This document shows positions 42,960 through 52,818 of a DNA stretch of 64,000 nt, piece after piece. Below the pieces are notes generated by a model. That model was not told the origin of the DNA, searched no databases, and was given only the letters and a program-made list of their open reading frames with translations. The position numbers and the translations under genes are program-made. The DNA lies in the NCBI GenBank assembly GCA_022711405.1, contig JAKLFC010000007.1, positions 62,001 to 126,000 on the forward strand, read 5' to 3'. This stretch comes from Bacteroidota bacterium. Its GTDB lineage: Bacteria > Bacteroidota > Bacteroidia > Bacteroidales > JAGONC01. The stretch's first letter is position 1, and each line of letters opens with the position of its first letter.

Positions 42960-45398
42960 TTGGCATTAAAAGAGAACCTGTCTAAAAAAAACACCCTGCG
43001 TGAAGAGCGACCTGCATCTTCAGGGAAAAGCAGGAAGGTAAAAGCGTCCGTAAAGGCCAAAGGACCCGGATTTTTTCACAATGAAAAGGTACATCAGGCC
43101 ATTGGAGTGGTGCTGCTCCTCTTTGCTCTTTTCCTCGCCTTTGCCTTCATCTCCTATTTTTTCTCCTGGGCCAAGGATGATGCAGTCAGTGATATTTCCT
43201 TCAAGCGGGTGATCGGAGATGAGACCATCCAGATCAACAACTGGACAGGCAGGATGGGTGCCGCACTGGCACACCAGTTCATTAAGGAATGGTTTGGAGT
43301 TGCCTCGTTCCTTTTCATTCTTCTGTTGCTTGCCCCCGGACTTCGCCTTATTTTCAAAGCTTCCCTCCTGCCCGTAGCCAGGACGGTGATCTATTCCGTC
43401 TTTGGTATTCTCTGGATATCCATGGCCATTGGTTTTTTCATGGATCAGCAGGACGAGCTGTATACCATACTGGCGGGAGCTTTCGGCTACTGGTCTGTCG
43501 AATGGTTCAGAGGCCTGATAGGCAATCCCGGGATCATTCTGCTCCTGGTAGGCACTCTTCTTATCTTTTTGATTGTCGCCATTAATCTCCAGATCAAAAG
43601 ATTCTTCAGGCTGAGATCCGCCAGGGAAACCATTGAAGCTACTGAAAAACAAACCATTACTGGGCTGCCCGGTGCTTCTGAAGAAGATGATGATCAGCAG
43701 GATCGCCAGGTGAGTTCCCAGCAGGAGTGGGAAAGGTTTCGCGAACCTGAGAAGATATCAGACCCTGATCCTGCCAAAAACCTGGTGAATACAGCTGTCG
43801 AATTTGAGATCCATAAACCCGTCAGGGAAAACGAGCAGGAGGAGGAAACGGATAATGGGGAAATGATCCATTTTACGACTGACCAGTCGTACGATCCAAC
43901 GCTCGACCTGCCCAGATATCAGTTTCCGCCGCTGAACCTGCTCAACGACTACAAGGAGCCCATGACCGGCGTCAACAAGGAAGAGCTGGAGGCCAACAAG
44001 AACAGGATCGTGGAGACGCTGAACAACTATCTGATCAGCATTGACAAGATCACAGCCACGATCGGGCCGGCAGTGACCCTCTATGAGATCGTTCCCTCTC
44101 CCGGCATACGCATTGCCAAGATCAAGAACCTGGAAGACGATATCGCACTGAGCCTTGCGGCACTCGGTATCAGGATCATTGCTCCCCTGCCCGGTAAGGG
44201 AACGATCGGTATCGAGGTGCCAAATAAGAATCCGGAAATCGTATCCATCAAATCCATCCTGTCGTCAGAACGGTTCCAGAACACAAAGTACGCCCTTCCG
44301 TTCGGGATCGGCAAGACCATCTCCAACGAAAGCTATATCGCCGATCTGACAAAGATGCCCCATATTTTGATGGCTGGAGCTACCGGCCAGGGAAAATCGG
44401 TCGGACTCAACGCCATCATCACTTCCATACTGTACAAAAAACACCCGGCCCAGGTGAAATTTGTGCTGGTTGATCCCAAAAAGGTGGAGCTGACCCTTTT
44501 CTCCAAAATCGAACGGCATTTCCTCGCCAAACTACCCGATGTGGAAGATGCCATCATCACCAATACACGGCAGGTGGTCAGGACACTTAACTCCCTTAAC
44601 ATCGAGATGGACAGCCGGTACGATCTGCTGAAGGACGCACAGGTCCGTAACATTCTGGAATACAACATTAAATTCATAGACCGTAAACTGAATCCCAACG
44701 ACGGACACCGTTTTTTACCCTATATCGTGGTGGTGGTGGATGAATTTGCGGATCTGATCATGACAGCCGGTAAAGAGATCGAGACGCCGCTGACCCGTTT
44801 GGCCCAGCTCTCACGTGCCATCGGCATCCACCTGATCCTCGCCACGCAGAGACCCTCTGTCAATATCATCACCGGTACCATCAAGGCTAATTTCCCGGCC
44901 AGGATCGCCTACCGGGTGATCTCAAAGATCGACTCGCGGACCATCCTGGATTCCGGCGGCGCCGATCAGCTGATCGGGCGCGGCGACATGCTGCTGAGCA
45001 CCGGCAATGACCTGGTCAGGCTGCAATGCGCCTTTGTGGATATCGAGGAAGTTGACCGCGTCACTGAATTCATAGGCTCACAACGCGGTTATCCCGACGC
45101 ATTCTATCTGCCTGAATACCTGGATGAAGAAGATGAAGCCAACAAGGATTTCGATCCATCCGAACGCGATGAGCTTTTTGAAGATGCTGCCAGGGTAGTC
45201 GTCGTGCACCAGCATGGATCCACCTCCCTTTTGCAGCGGAAGCTCAAACTGGGCTATAACCGCGCGGGAAGGATCATCGACCAGCTGGAGGCTGCCGGAA
45301 TCGTGGGCCCCTTCGAAGGTAGCAAGGCCAGGGAAGTGAAGGTAAAAAACGAAATCGCTTTGGAACAATTATTGAAGGACCTGCGCGATAATCTTTAA
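42960..45398 (+). CDS. ftsK: DNA translocase FtsK
   Basis: Septal DNA pump for chromosome segregation, 812 aa. Four membrane helices at about residues 40-220, an acidic linker (EEDDDQQDRQ...), the FtsK alpha-beta motor with Walker A GATGQGKSVGLN and Walker B IVVVVDEFADLIM, and the C-terminal gamma winged-helix (VVVHQHGSTSLLQRKLKLGY) that reads KOPS-like sites. The open frame has no ATG before the membrane region. Start set at TTG 42960, 26 bases after lepB; ATT 42951 is an alternative. The longer frame back to 42816 lies inside lepB and is not FtsK-like. lolA follows 11 bases on. Confidence 0.92.
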   Translation: MALKENLSKKNTLREERPASSGKSRKVKASVKAKGPGFFHNEKVHQAIGVVLLLFALFLAFAFISYFFSWAKDDAVSDISFKRVIGDETIQINNWTGRMGAALAHQFIKEWFGVASFLFILLLLAPGLRLIFKASLLPVARTVIYSVFGILWISMAIGFFMDQQDELYTILAGAFGYWSVEWFRGLIGNPGIILLLVGTLLIFLIVAINLQIKRFFRLRSARETIEATEKQTITGLPGASEEDDDQQDRQVSSQQEWERFREPEKISDPDPAKNLVNTAVEFEIHKPVRENEQEEETDNGEMIHFTTDQSYDPTLDLPRYQFPPLNLLNDYKEPMTGVNKEELEANKNRIVETLNNYLISIDKITATIGPAVTLYEIVPSPGIRIAKIKNLEDDIALSLAALGIRIIAPLPGKGTIGIEVPNKNPEIVSIKSILSSERFQNTKYALPFGIGKTISNESYIADLTKMPHILMAGATGQGKSVGLNAIITSILYKKHPAQVKFVLVDPKKVELTLFSKIERHFLAKLPDVEDAIITNTRQVVRTLNSLNIEMDSRYDLLKDAQVRNILEYNIKFIDRKLNPNDGHRFLPYIVVVVDEFADLIMTAGKEIETPLTRLAQLSRAIGIHLILATQRPSVNIITGTIKANFPARIAYRVISKIDSRTILDSGGADQLIGRGDMLLSTGNDLVRLQCAFVDIEEVDRVTEFIGSQRGYPDAFYLPEYLDEEDEANKDFDPSERDELFEDAARVVVVHQHGSTSLLQRKLKLGYNRAGRIIDQLEAAGIVGPFEGSKAREVKVKNEIALEQLLKDLRDNL

Positions 45399-45409
45399 AC
45401 AAAGCAATC

Positions 45410-46048
45410 ATGATACGGATCATCGCTGTTCTTCTTCCGCTTTCCATCGCTTTCCTGCACGCACCTGCCCAGGATCCGGGAGCAGATAAAATACTCAAGT
45501 CACTCCAGGAAAAGACCCGCACGTACCAGACCATTCAGGCCGAATTTACCTATTCGGTCAGCCAACCTGCCGAAGAACAACATGAGTCCCTCAGCGGCAT
45601 CCTTTATATCAAAGGCGACAGCTACCGGCTTTCCCTCGCCGGACAACTGGTTGTCTGCGACGGAGAAACATCCTGGACGTACTTTGAAAATGTACGTGAG
45701 ATCCAGATCAATTCAGTGGAAGAAGAGGATGAATCCTTTTCGCCATCAAAGATCTTCTCTTCCGTATTCCAGGATTATACTTCGCATCTTTCAGGCGAAT
45801 ATGAGAAGTATGATAGGATCCTACATAAAATTGAACTCACACCCCAAAAGAGCAAATCATTTTCCCGGATCACTCTCGGGATCGACACGTCAGCGATGGA
45901 GATCGTTGATTTTGAAGTTACCGATAAGAGCGGCAACCGTTATTCCTATCATATCAACAGGTTCAGCACCAATCTCCCGCTGGGTGATGATAAGTTCACC
46001 TTCAATGTCAATGCATTCCCTGATGCAGAGATCATCGACATGAGGTGA
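45410..46048 (+). CDS. lolA: Outer-membrane lipoprotein carrier LolA-like protein
   Basis: Periplasmic chaperone that carries lipoproteins to the outer membrane, 212 aa. Signal peptide to about residue 20 (LLPLSIAFLHAPAQ), then the LolA beta-sheet half-barrel: YQTIQAEFTYSVSQPAE, LSGILYIKGDSYRLSLAGQL, VVCDGETSWTYFENVREIQI. The C-terminal strand is FTFNVNAFPDAEIIDMR. It stands directly behind ftsK, as is usual in Bacteroidota. The Arg and Trp residues that grip the lipid in the E. coli protein are not easy to place in this diverged sequence. Confidence 0.88.
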   Translation: MIRIIAVLLPLSIAFLHAPAQDPGADKILKSLQEKTRTYQTIQAEFTYSVSQPAEEQHESLSGILYIKGDSYRLSLAGQLVVCDGETSWTYFENVREIQINSVEEEDESFSPSKIFSSVFQDYTSHLSGEYEKYDRILHKIELTPQKSKSFSRITLGIDTSAMEIVDFEVTDKSGNRYSYHINRFSTNLPLGDDKFTFNVNAFPDAEIIDMR

Positions 46049-46055
46049 TCCCTGT

Positions 46056-47639
46056 TCATTTGACCTTCACCAGTTTGTAATTGTCGAATCTGAAAATGTT
46101 CATGTATTCATTTTCCCATCCTCCGTCGCCCTGCTGATAAAAGTCAAAGTCCAGCTGCAGCCCCTCATAGGAAAGATACCTCAGGCAGCGGGTAAATTCA
46201 GGACCGAACTGCATCAGGGCTCTGAGAAAATAATAGGTGATGTCATACCCTTCATAGGCATGTTTTTCAGGTACCGGTTCACCCTCGTACTGGTAACGGT
46301 AACGGATAATGAACTGTTTGACCTTTGGATCAGTATAATCCACAAATTCAGGCGAGAAAAGGTGAAGCTTCAACTTCATGGCATAGTCAATGTCCATCTC
46401 ATAATCCATCCATTGAGGCATTCCAATCATCGTGATCTTATAATCTGAAGCCAGGCCGTATAGATTCGACATGACACTGGCGACAAATGCCCTTTGTGTT
46501 GAGACACATAACAGAATATTGTCGTTTTGGGTGGATAGTTTTTCCCTGAGACCCGAAATACCATCCTGGTAATAGAGCCATTCTGTCACCCGCCGGGCAG
46601 CAGCAAGGCTGTCGGTTGCACCGGCATCGGGTTGTAATTCACGGTACATCCGGGCAAGGAGGTTTTCCTTCAGAAATGCAAGGGTATCCTGGTCCCTGGT
46701 CTTATTGTGCATTACCAGAAAATAATTTGCATCAGGATAAGTGGTCGCCAGGTAATCCACCATGGTGGAAAGCTGACCGTAAAAGGAAGGTTGAACCTTA
46801 AATACCCATGGGTTGTCAAAGATCACATCGCTCCGCTTTGAGAATGGATTTACAATGGGTATATGGTGCTTTCCCGCAAAATCGGCAGCAATTTCGAAAG
46901 GAACTTTGAATACGGGTCCGATGATCAGGTTCATCTTGCCAAAATCCTCCCCTTCAATGATTTTCCTTACATCCGTGACATCTTCAGCGACATCATAAAT
47001 GTACAGTTTAACGTTCAATCCTGTCTGCATGAGGGAATCCAGTGCAATCCGTGCCCCTTCATAGAACTGGATGAATTTGAATGCCCTGAAGGCAGACGGC
47101 TCCACCGCAGAAAGAGTATCGTCTGTAACGATAGTGCCCGATTCTTCCAGAAAGAGCGGTAACAGCATGGCAACCCGGAAATATTCTCCCTTATAGGTGT
47201 AGTTGTCGCAGCGCCTGTCGTTGATCACTTCGGCGGGGATCTCTTTCTCAGCGATGACAGGCTCATCCTTGACCCTTGACTGAATGACCAGCGTTCCGGA
47301 CGAAACACTGGCAAACTGGCGCGGATCCTTCACAGGAATCTTGATGGTCTGGCCTTTTTTAAGCCCATCCTTCAACACCGGATTGATCAGCAGCAGCTCG
47401 TTTATGGTGACATTGTACTGTTTTGAAAGGCCATAGAGCGTCTCTTTTTTCTGGACCAGGTGATTCCGGTAATGGATGAGTGTGTCCTTTTCGATCGTCA
47501 CCGCAGTTTTCTTCAGGGGTTCCTGGATTGCACAACCATACTCCGTGGCTGTCAGGTCAGGTTGATTTGATTGATGGGCCATGGCTGTCCCGGAAAGCAG
47601 TCCGGTCAGCAGCACCAGCATGCAAAAATACATTTTCAT
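46056..47639 (-). CDS. LysM-domain protein with periplasmic-binding-protein fold
   Basis: A 527-aa exported protein. Signal peptide to about residue 22 (LLTGLLSGTAMA); one LysM domain (HLVQKKETLYGLSKQYNVTI then NELLLINPVLKDGLKKGQTI), which binds peptidoglycan; then a type 1 periplasmic-binding fold over residues 150-520 (RVAMLLPLFLEESGT; FYEGARIALDSLMQTGLNV; NLIIGPVFKVPFEIAADFAG; HHIPIVNPFSKRSD). It resembles LpoA-like or amino-acid receptor-like proteins, suggesting a regulator of wall synthesis or a fixed ligand sensor. It converges on lolA and lies 16 bases after guaA, probably in one transcript with it. Confidence 0.85.
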   Translation of the reverse strand: MKMYFCMLVLLTGLLSGTAMAHQSNQPDLTATEYGCAIQEPLKKTAVTIEKDTLIHYRNHLVQKKETLYGLSKQYNVTINELLLINPVLKDGLKKGQTIKIPVKDPRQFASVSSGTLVIQSRVKDEPVIAEKEIPAEVINDRRCDNYTYKGEYFRVAMLLPLFLEESGTIVTDDTLSAVEPSAFRAFKFIQFYEGARIALDSLMQTGLNVKLYIYDVAEDVTDVRKIIEGEDFGKMNLIIGPVFKVPFEIAADFAGKHHIPIVNPFSKRSDVIFDNPWVFKVQPSFYGQLSTMVDYLATTYPDANYFLVMHNKTRDQDTLAFLKENLLARMYRELQPDAGATDSLAAARRVTEWLYYQDGISGLREKLSTQNDNILLCVSTQRAFVASVMSNLYGLASDYKITMIGMPQWMDYEMDIDYAMKLKLHLFSPEFVDYTDPKVKQFIIRYRYQYEGEPVPEKHAYEGYDITYYFLRALMQFGPEFTRCLRYLSYEGLQLDFDFYQQGDGGWENEYMNIFRFDNYKLVKVK

Positions 47640-47655
47640 TTTTCAGGCAGCTTCA

Positions 47656-49185
47656 TTATTCCCATTCGATGGTGGCCGGTGGTTTTGAACTGATATCATA
47701 TACGACCCTGTTGACACCTCTTACATTATTGATTATTTTATTGGAGATCATGCCAAGAAAATCATAGGGAAGCTGTACCCAGTCGGCTGTCATTCCGTCG
47801 GTGGAGGTCACAGCCCTGAGGACGACCACATTTTCATAGGTGCGTTCGTCACCCATGACTCCGACAGAACTCACCGGAAGAAGTATGGCAGCCGCCTGCC
47901 AGATCTTCTCATAAAGTCCGTTCTGTTTCAGACCTTCCACGAAAAGATGATCCACTTCCTGCAGTATCCTGACCTTTCTGGGGGTGACCTCTCCTACGAT
48001 CCGGATCCCAAGACCCGGGCCCGGAAAAGGATGCCGGCCCAAAAGCTCCGGATCAACGCCCAGTGTCAGGCCTACTTTTCTGACCTCATCTTTGAAAAGG
48101 CTATTCAACGGTTCAACCACTTTTAGTTTCATGAAGTCAGGAAGCCCGCCCACGTTGTGATGGGATTTGATGGTGGCCGAAGGTCCTTTGACCGATTTGG
48201 ATTCGATCACATCAGGATAAATCGTGCCTTGTGCTAACCATTTGACATTCAATATTTTATGAGCTTCTTCATCAAAGATCTCAATGAATGTCCTGCCAAT
48301 GATCTTTCTTTTTTTCTCAGGATCGGAGACACCCTTCAAGGCATCCAGAAACCGGTCGCCCGCATCTACGCCCCTGACATTCAAACCATAATTCCTGTAG
48401 GAATGAAGGACGGTGGTAAATTCCTTTTTCCTGAGCATGCCATTGTCCACAAAAATACAATGAAGGTTCCTGCCAATGGCTTTATGGAGCAGGAGGCCCG
48501 CCACTGTTGAGTCGACGCCGCCCGAGAGTCCCAGAACCACTTTATCCTGTCCAAGTTTCTGTTTCATGTCCAGCACCGTGGTCTCCACAAACGAATCAGG
48601 TGTCCAGGACGGATGACAGCCACAGATGGTCACCACAAAATTTTCCAGGAGCCGCATTCCCTCGGTCGTATGATACACCTCAGGGTGGAACTGGATCCCG
48701 AAGGTTTCCTCTCCTTCAACGCGAAAACCGGCGATCGGAACGTCAGAGGTGCTGGCAATGGGAATGAATGCAGCGGGAAGCTGCAAAATAGTATCGCCGT
48801 GTGACATCCAAACCTGTGAGCCGGCCTGTATATTTTTCATCAACGGGTTGACCGTATCGATATAAGCCAGATGGGCACGGCCATATTCACGGTGCGACGA
48901 CGGCATCACATTGCCTCCTTCGGTGAAAGCAAGGTACTGAGCACCGTAGCATACACCCAGAACAGGTACTTTCCGGCGGATCGCCGAAAGATCCGGTGAA
49001 GGAGCATTACCGTCCCTGACCGAAAACGGACTTCCGGAGAGAATGACGCCCTTTATATGAGCATCCATTGCCGGATAGGTATGGTAAGGATGGATTTCAC
49101 AGTATACACTGAGCTCTCTTACCCTTCTGGCAATCAATTGGGTATATTGTGAACCAAAATCCAGGATCAGGATCATTTCTTGCAT
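47656..49185 (-). CDS. guaA: GMP synthase (glutamine-hydrolysing)
   Basis: Converts XMP to GMP, up to 509 aa, cytoplasmic. Class I glutamine amidotransferase half: [33 protein letters not shown] with the catalytic Cys, and [12 protein letters not shown] with the His. PP-loop ATP pyrophosphatase half: [23 protein letters not shown] synthase C-terminal dimer domain with [16 protein letters not shown] and the final [14 protein letters not shown] -7 box ends five bases before ATG 49185, so either the transcript is leaderless there or the start is the fourth codon, ATG 49176 ([10 protein letters not shown]). Confidence 0.97.
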   Translation of the reverse strand: MQEMILILDFGSQYTQLIARRVRELSVYCEIHPYHTYPAMDAHIKGVILSGSPFSVRDGNAPSPDLSAIRRKVPVLGVCYGAQYLAFTEGGNVMPSSHREYGRAHLAYIDTVNPLMKNIQAGSQVWMSHGDTILQLPAAFIPIASTSDVPIAGFRVEGEETFGIQFHPEVYHTTEGMRLLENFVVTICGCHPSWTPDSFVETTVLDMKQKLGQDKVVLGLSGGVDSTVAGLLLHKAIGRNLHCIFVDNGMLRKKEFTTVLHSYRNYGLNVRGVDAGDRFLDALKGVSDPEKKRKIIGRTFIEIFDEEAHKILNVKWLAQGTIYPDVIESKSVKGPSATIKSHHNVGGLPDFMKLKVVEPLNSLFKDEVRKVGLTLGVDPELLGRHPFPGPGLGIRIVGEVTPRKVRILQEVDHLFVEGLKQNGLYEKIWQAAAILLPVSSVGVMGDERTYENVVVLRAVTSTDGMTADWVQLPYDFLGMISNKIINNVRGVNRVVYDISSKPPATIEWE

Positions 49186-49189
49186 CGGA

Positions 49190-49197
49190 CAAAGATA
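49190..49197 (-). promoter_or_regulatory. -7 box for guaA
   Basis: CAAAGATA reads TATCTTTG on the minus strand, matching TAnnTTTG. Transcription would begin near 49183-49185, at or beside the first ATG. Confidence 0.5.
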
Positions 49198-49201
49198 AAA
49201 C

Positions 49202-50062
49202 TTAAAGTAACACCCTGACGGCTTCAGCGGGTCTTTCCGGATCGAATTTAATCACAGCCAGTTCCGGACCATCCCACGAAGCATTGAAAGCGAGTGTCCG
49301 GCCAAGCTGATGACTCCATTGACCTGTCAGGCGCGACGATTCATGAATATGCCCATGCAGGGTGACCACTGGCTGCTGTTCCTGAATGAACTCTCTGATA
49401 GCGATGCTGCCCACATGGACATCCAGCGGTAGATGATCAACCTCAATTCCATCCAATGCGGCACGGTCCAGATGCGTGTTGTAGGGCGGCGAATGAAACA
49501 GGCATATCAATTTCTCCTTGTCCAGGTCGGCGGTCATCTGTTTCAGGTGCTTCCGGATGGTACTGTGTTCTGCATCCCTTGTGTCGCCCCAGGTCCGAAA
49601 CCCTTCTTCGGGCGGAATGCAACCAGGATCCACATATTTGGAAACATCGTAGCGCTCCCAGTCCTTTAACTGAAACGGACTCGGCGGGATGTAGGAATAT
49701 CCCATCACGGTGTAACCGCCAAAAGGGAGCGACCTCATGTGTATATAGGACCAGAGCATCATTTCATGCCCCATGATAAAGTGCTCCTCCTCTGACCTTG
49801 GATCATCGTTACCCATGATAAGAAAGACCGGTGGATAATGCCTACCCAGGTGGGATCGAAGCTGATCAAAGCGCAGAAAAAGATAATTGAGGATAAAATG
49901 GTCGATCACCTCACCCTGGAACCGCTGGGGGCGCAGGCGGTGTGGCAGAAGGTCCCCACCCAGGAAAACAGCTTCCGGAGGTTCCTCGCTGATGAGCTCA
50001 AAGAATTTCTCATAGCGGTCAATGTGCCCATGAAGGTCCGATACAAAAAAACAGAGGGCCAT
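49202..50062 (-). CDS. Calcineurin-like metallophosphoesterase
   Basis: Two-metal phosphoesterase, 286 aa, cytoplasmic. All five motifs are present: [13 protein letters not shown] (Asp9, His11), [24 protein letters not shown] (Asn-Asp variant of GNH), [12 protein letters not shown] and [12 protein letters not shown] in place of GNH is a notable change in motif III. Start set at ATG 50062 ([13 protein letters not shown]); the frame upstream overlaps the nucleotidyltransferase gene, 5 bases away. Substrate could be a nucleotide, a phosphoprotein or a phosphodiester; neighbours suggest nucleotide chemistry. Confidence 0.88.
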   Translation of the reverse strand: MALCFFVSDLHGHIDRYEKFFELISEEPPEAVFLGGDLLPHRLRPQRFQGEVIDHFILNYLFLRFDQLRSHLGRHYPPVFLIMGNDDPRSEEEHFIMGHEMMLWSYIHMRSLPFGGYTVMGYSYIPPSPFQLKDWERYDVSKYVDPGCIPPEEGFRTWGDTRDAEHSTIRKHLKQMTADLDKEKLICLFHSPPYNTHLDRAALDGIEVDHLPLDVHVGSIAIREFIQEQQPVVTLHGHIHESSRLTGQWSHQLGRTLAFNASWDGPELAVIKFDPERPAEAVRVLL

Positions 50063-50066
50063 AGGA

Positions 50067-50468
50067 TCATCCTTTCCGTATTCGCAGTGCCCGGGCCGGG
50101 TCATCCACTGCATTGATCTTCACGGCAAAGCTTGTCTTTTCCCTGACATCCTGATCCGTGATCAGGTGCAGATCGATCAGTCCAACGCCAGTCCGCTGCC
50201 CCGTCAAAAAATGGTTGAACTCATCCAGGCAATAACTCCACCCCTCGATCCAGGATTTCAGCTTTTCAATTTTGTCCAAATTATCTTCCACATGGATCAT
50301 CAGGTCGATATCGCTTCCCCAGCCGGCTGTTGCGTTTTTGGTACTCCCAAGCACATACACGGCTTTGACGCCAAACCGGTCCAAATCCATCTTATCCGCG
50401 ATGAGCTGCGCCATCCTCAGTCTCCACTGCCAGGGTTGCTCAGATTCAATAGGTAAGTTTTGCTTCAT
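50067..50468 (-). CDS. Minimal nucleotidyltransferase-domain protein
   Basis: A 133-aa protein with a pol-beta-like nucleotidyltransferase motif: VYVLGSTKNATAGWGSDIDL (Gly41-Ser42, then Asp53 and Asp55). A third acidic position is available in VGLIDLHLIT. It is larger than a MNT antitoxin (about 100 aa) and has no HEPN partner beside it. It overlaps the 3' end of the M23 peptidase gene by 23 bases and is followed 4 bases on by a metallophosphoesterase, a coupled trio. What is transferred, and to what, is unknown. Confidence 0.8.
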   Translation of the reverse strand: MKQNLPIESEQPWQWRLRMAQLIADKMDLDRFGVKAVYVLGSTKNATAGWGSDIDLMIHVEDNLDKIEKLKSWIEGWSYCLDEFNHFLTGQRTGVGLIDLHLITDQDVREKTSFAVKINAVDDPARALRIRKG

Positions 50469-52218
50469 ACGTCCTGATATTGTCTTTCCTGTCCCTGACC
50501 TCGAGGCGAAAAATATTGATGCCCTTTTTCAGGTACTGATCAAAATCATAGATCAAAAGATCATTTTTCTCATCATACTCCATCAGGATCCATTCACCGT
50601 TCAATGTGGGATCATAGGATTCTATCCCGCTTTGCTCATCCACGATCAGTACCTTAAGCTGGCTCATCCCTGCCAGATTTTTGTTATTGATGAAATTGAC
50701 CGGTTTAACGGTGGGTTTTAAGGTATCCGCCATCAGGCTGAAATTACCAAAACGGGCAGACTGCCCCACCACAAATCCATCTTTAAAGGTACTTCTGACG
50801 GCTTTACCGGTCCCGTCATTCTCCAGCAATACAATATACAGCTTATCTTCAAGCCCCTTTGCTTTTTCGGAGGGTCTGATCCACAGGGTCATTGCCTTGT
50901 GCAGCGGTGTCAGCTGATGATGGACCCTGTACACTTTTGCAAAGGTATTTTTCAAGGGAGGAGAGGTTCCATATTGAAAAACAAGGTTGTCATAAAGTGC
51001 CCCGGGAGGGATCTCTGCTTTGAAATCACCTGTCTCATAGGTATTTGACAGGTAGTACATGAAATGATAGTCGTCAAATTTCTCCGGGAAAGGAAGATAG
51101 GGTTGATGCGAGGTCATTTTCCGACCTTTTACCCAGAAGACCAGGTTTGAGCTATTACCATACACGTCCTTTACCAGGCAGGTCAATTTATGGGTCCTTT
51201 CATCGTCAAAGGTAAGGATCCCCTTGTTCCTTACTGTTCCATAGCCGCTGAACTTATTGTTGGGATCAACGGCCGTTCGGAGGTAACGCCTGCCTGTGGT
51301 CATGAATTCACCGTAATCTGTCAGGCTGTTCACAAAGCGCGTCTGATCAAAGCTGAACGTCTGTGTTGAAAACTGAAAGACGGATTCACCATCCAGGATA
51401 AGCTCCACAGAGTTGATCCCGCTTTTCCTGTCGGAGTCACTGATCAGGTCATAGGTCTGAATGCCGAAGCTGATGTTTCCCATCAGGGTGATGGTATCCG
51501 GCCCGGCCAGCCGGTATCCCTGTCCTGTACCTTCGAGCATTAAGACGATGCTGTCCGTTTTCCCGTTGACCGTACTGTACGCATCCATCGCGTAAATCTT
51601 CAGTGAAGAAAGGACCGGTCTCACCTGGTCTTTGACCGGTAATCCAAAAAGCAGGGGATTGATAGGATCCTGGGTGGCTTCATCCCGTATCTCAAAATGC
51701 AGATGGGGGCCGCCTGAAGTGCCCGAGTTACCAGAATAGGCGATCACCTCACCTTTTATGACCGGGAACATCCCTTTCTCAGGAAAAAGATCAATCTCAT
51801 AGGACTGCTGCCTGTATTGTTCCTGAACCAAATACTGATGAACGGACGGTCCAACGTCCTGAAGATGGCCGTACACCGATACATAACCATTCGGATGGGT
51901 CACATAAAGGGCTTTACCATATCCTGACGGGGAGATCTTGATCCTTGAAATATAACCGTCTGCAATGGCATACAATGGTTTTCCCTCCACTCCTCCGGTC
52001 CGGATATCAATGCCTGAATGAAAGTGATCGGGCCGGAATTCACCAAATGTTCCGGACAACATCATTTTAAAGTCGACCGGTGATCTGAAATAGTCTCTGG
52101 GGTAATCAGGCACCTGTGCACGGGCATCTTTCAGGAAGGACGCCGTCAGCAAAAGCAAACCAGCCAGCACAAACTTACAGCAAAATAAACTAACGATGTG
52201 CCTGTGGCGGGCTTGCAT
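50446..52218 (-). CDS. M23-family metallopeptidase, exported
   Basis: A 590-aa exported protein. Signal peptide to about residue 34; M23 (LytM) domain at about 45-200 with zinc motifs HFHSGIDIRTG (HxxxD) and GGPHLHFEIRD (HxH). A long beta-rich remainder of about 380 residues without a known domain follows (VLSSLKIYAMDAYSTVNGK; YLRTAVDPNNKFSGYGTVRN). M23 enzymes cut peptide bridges in peptidoglycan; this layout, with a large C-terminal beta domain, is common in Bacteroidota. It is the first gene of the trio with the nucleotidyltransferase and phosphoesterase genes and is divergent from the next gene. Confidence 0.9.
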   Translation of the reverse strand: MQARHRHIVSLFCCKFVLAGLLLLTASFLKDARAQVPDYPRDYFRSPVDFKMMLSGTFGEFRPDHFHSGIDIRTGGVEGKPLYAIADGYISRIKISPSGYGKALYVTHPNGYVSVYGHLQDVGPSVHQYLVQEQYRQQSYEIDLFPEKGMFPVIKGEVIAYSGNSGTSGGPHLHFEIRDEATQDPINPLLFGLPVKDQVRPVLSSLKIYAMDAYSTVNGKTDSIVLMLEGTGQGYRLAGPDTITLMGNISFGIQTYDLISDSDRKSGINSVELILDGESVFQFSTQTFSFDQTRFVNSLTDYGEFMTTGRRYLRTAVDPNNKFSGYGTVRNKGILTFDDERTHKLTCLVKDVYGNSSNLVFWVKGRKMTSHQPYLPFPEKFDDYHFMYYLSNTYETGDFKAEIPPGALYDNLVFQYGTSPPLKNTFAKVYRVHHQLTPLHKAMTLWIRPSEKAKGLEDKLYIVLLENDGTGKAVRSTFKDGFVVGQSARFGNFSLMADTLKPTVKPVNFINNKNLAGMSQLKVLIVDEQSGIESYDPTLNGEWILMEYDEKNDLLIYDFDQYLKKGINIFRLEVRDRKDNIRTYEAKLTY

Positions 52219-52316
52219 TGTCTGGTAACCTTAAAACGTTGTTTTCTGCGAAAATAGAACAAATAATTTGATATCTTCCGGTTTATACCTAATTTAGAAG
52301 CCAAATCCACTACTCA

Positions 52317-52817
52317 ATGAGCCAGCTTTTTTTCCGTGAAACCCAGCGTTTCAATCAGCCCTGGATATGGGTGATGAACCTGGGCATGGTTGCATTGTTC
52401 GTATTTCTGATCTTCACGCAGCTTTTTGCACACAGGCCTGTCGGAAATCATCCGGCACCGGATTTTCTCCTGTTGCTCCTTCTTCTTTTCCCCATCGGGA
52501 TGATCGTCCTGTTTCGTTTTATACGACTGGAGACGGAAATACGGCGTGACGGGATCTATTTTCGCTTTCCTCCTTTCATACGAAAGGAAAGAACCTATCA
52601 CTGGGAAGACATCAGGCAATGTCATGTGCGAAAATACAGTCCTATAGGAGAATACGGCGGATGGGGTTACCGTGTGGCAGGGAAGAGATCAGGAGTTGCC
52701 TATAATATCTCAGGAAACATGGGCATACAAATCGAATTGAAGAACGGAAAAAAGATCCTTCTGGGAACGCGTAAACCTGAGGAAGCAAAGGAAGCACTTC
52801 GAAAGTCGGGAATCTGA
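52317..52817 (+). CDS. Two-helix membrane protein, DUF6141-like, function unknown
   Basis: A 166-aa protein with two membrane helices (IWVMNLGMVALFVFLIFTQLF and FLLLLLLLFPIGMIVLFRFI) and a C-terminal PH-like beta domain (LETEIRRDGIYFRFPPFIRK; YHWEDIRQCHVRKYSPIGEY; GMIQIE-like strand GIQIELKNGKKILLGTRKPE). The opening REVQRF-like wording (FRETQRFNQPW) recalls DUF6141, but I name that family only tentatively. Function is unknown. It is divergent from the M23 gene and converges on comB with one base between stops. Confidence 0.7.
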   Translation: MSQLFFRETQRFNQPWIWVMNLGMVALFVFLIFTQLFAHRPVGNHPAPDFLLLLLLLFPIGMIVLFRFIRLETEIRRDGIYFRFPPFIRKERTYHWEDIRQCHVRKYSPIGEYGGWGYRVAGKRSGVAYNISGNMGIQIELKNGKKILLGTRKPEEAKEALRKSGI

Positions 52818-52818
52818 T

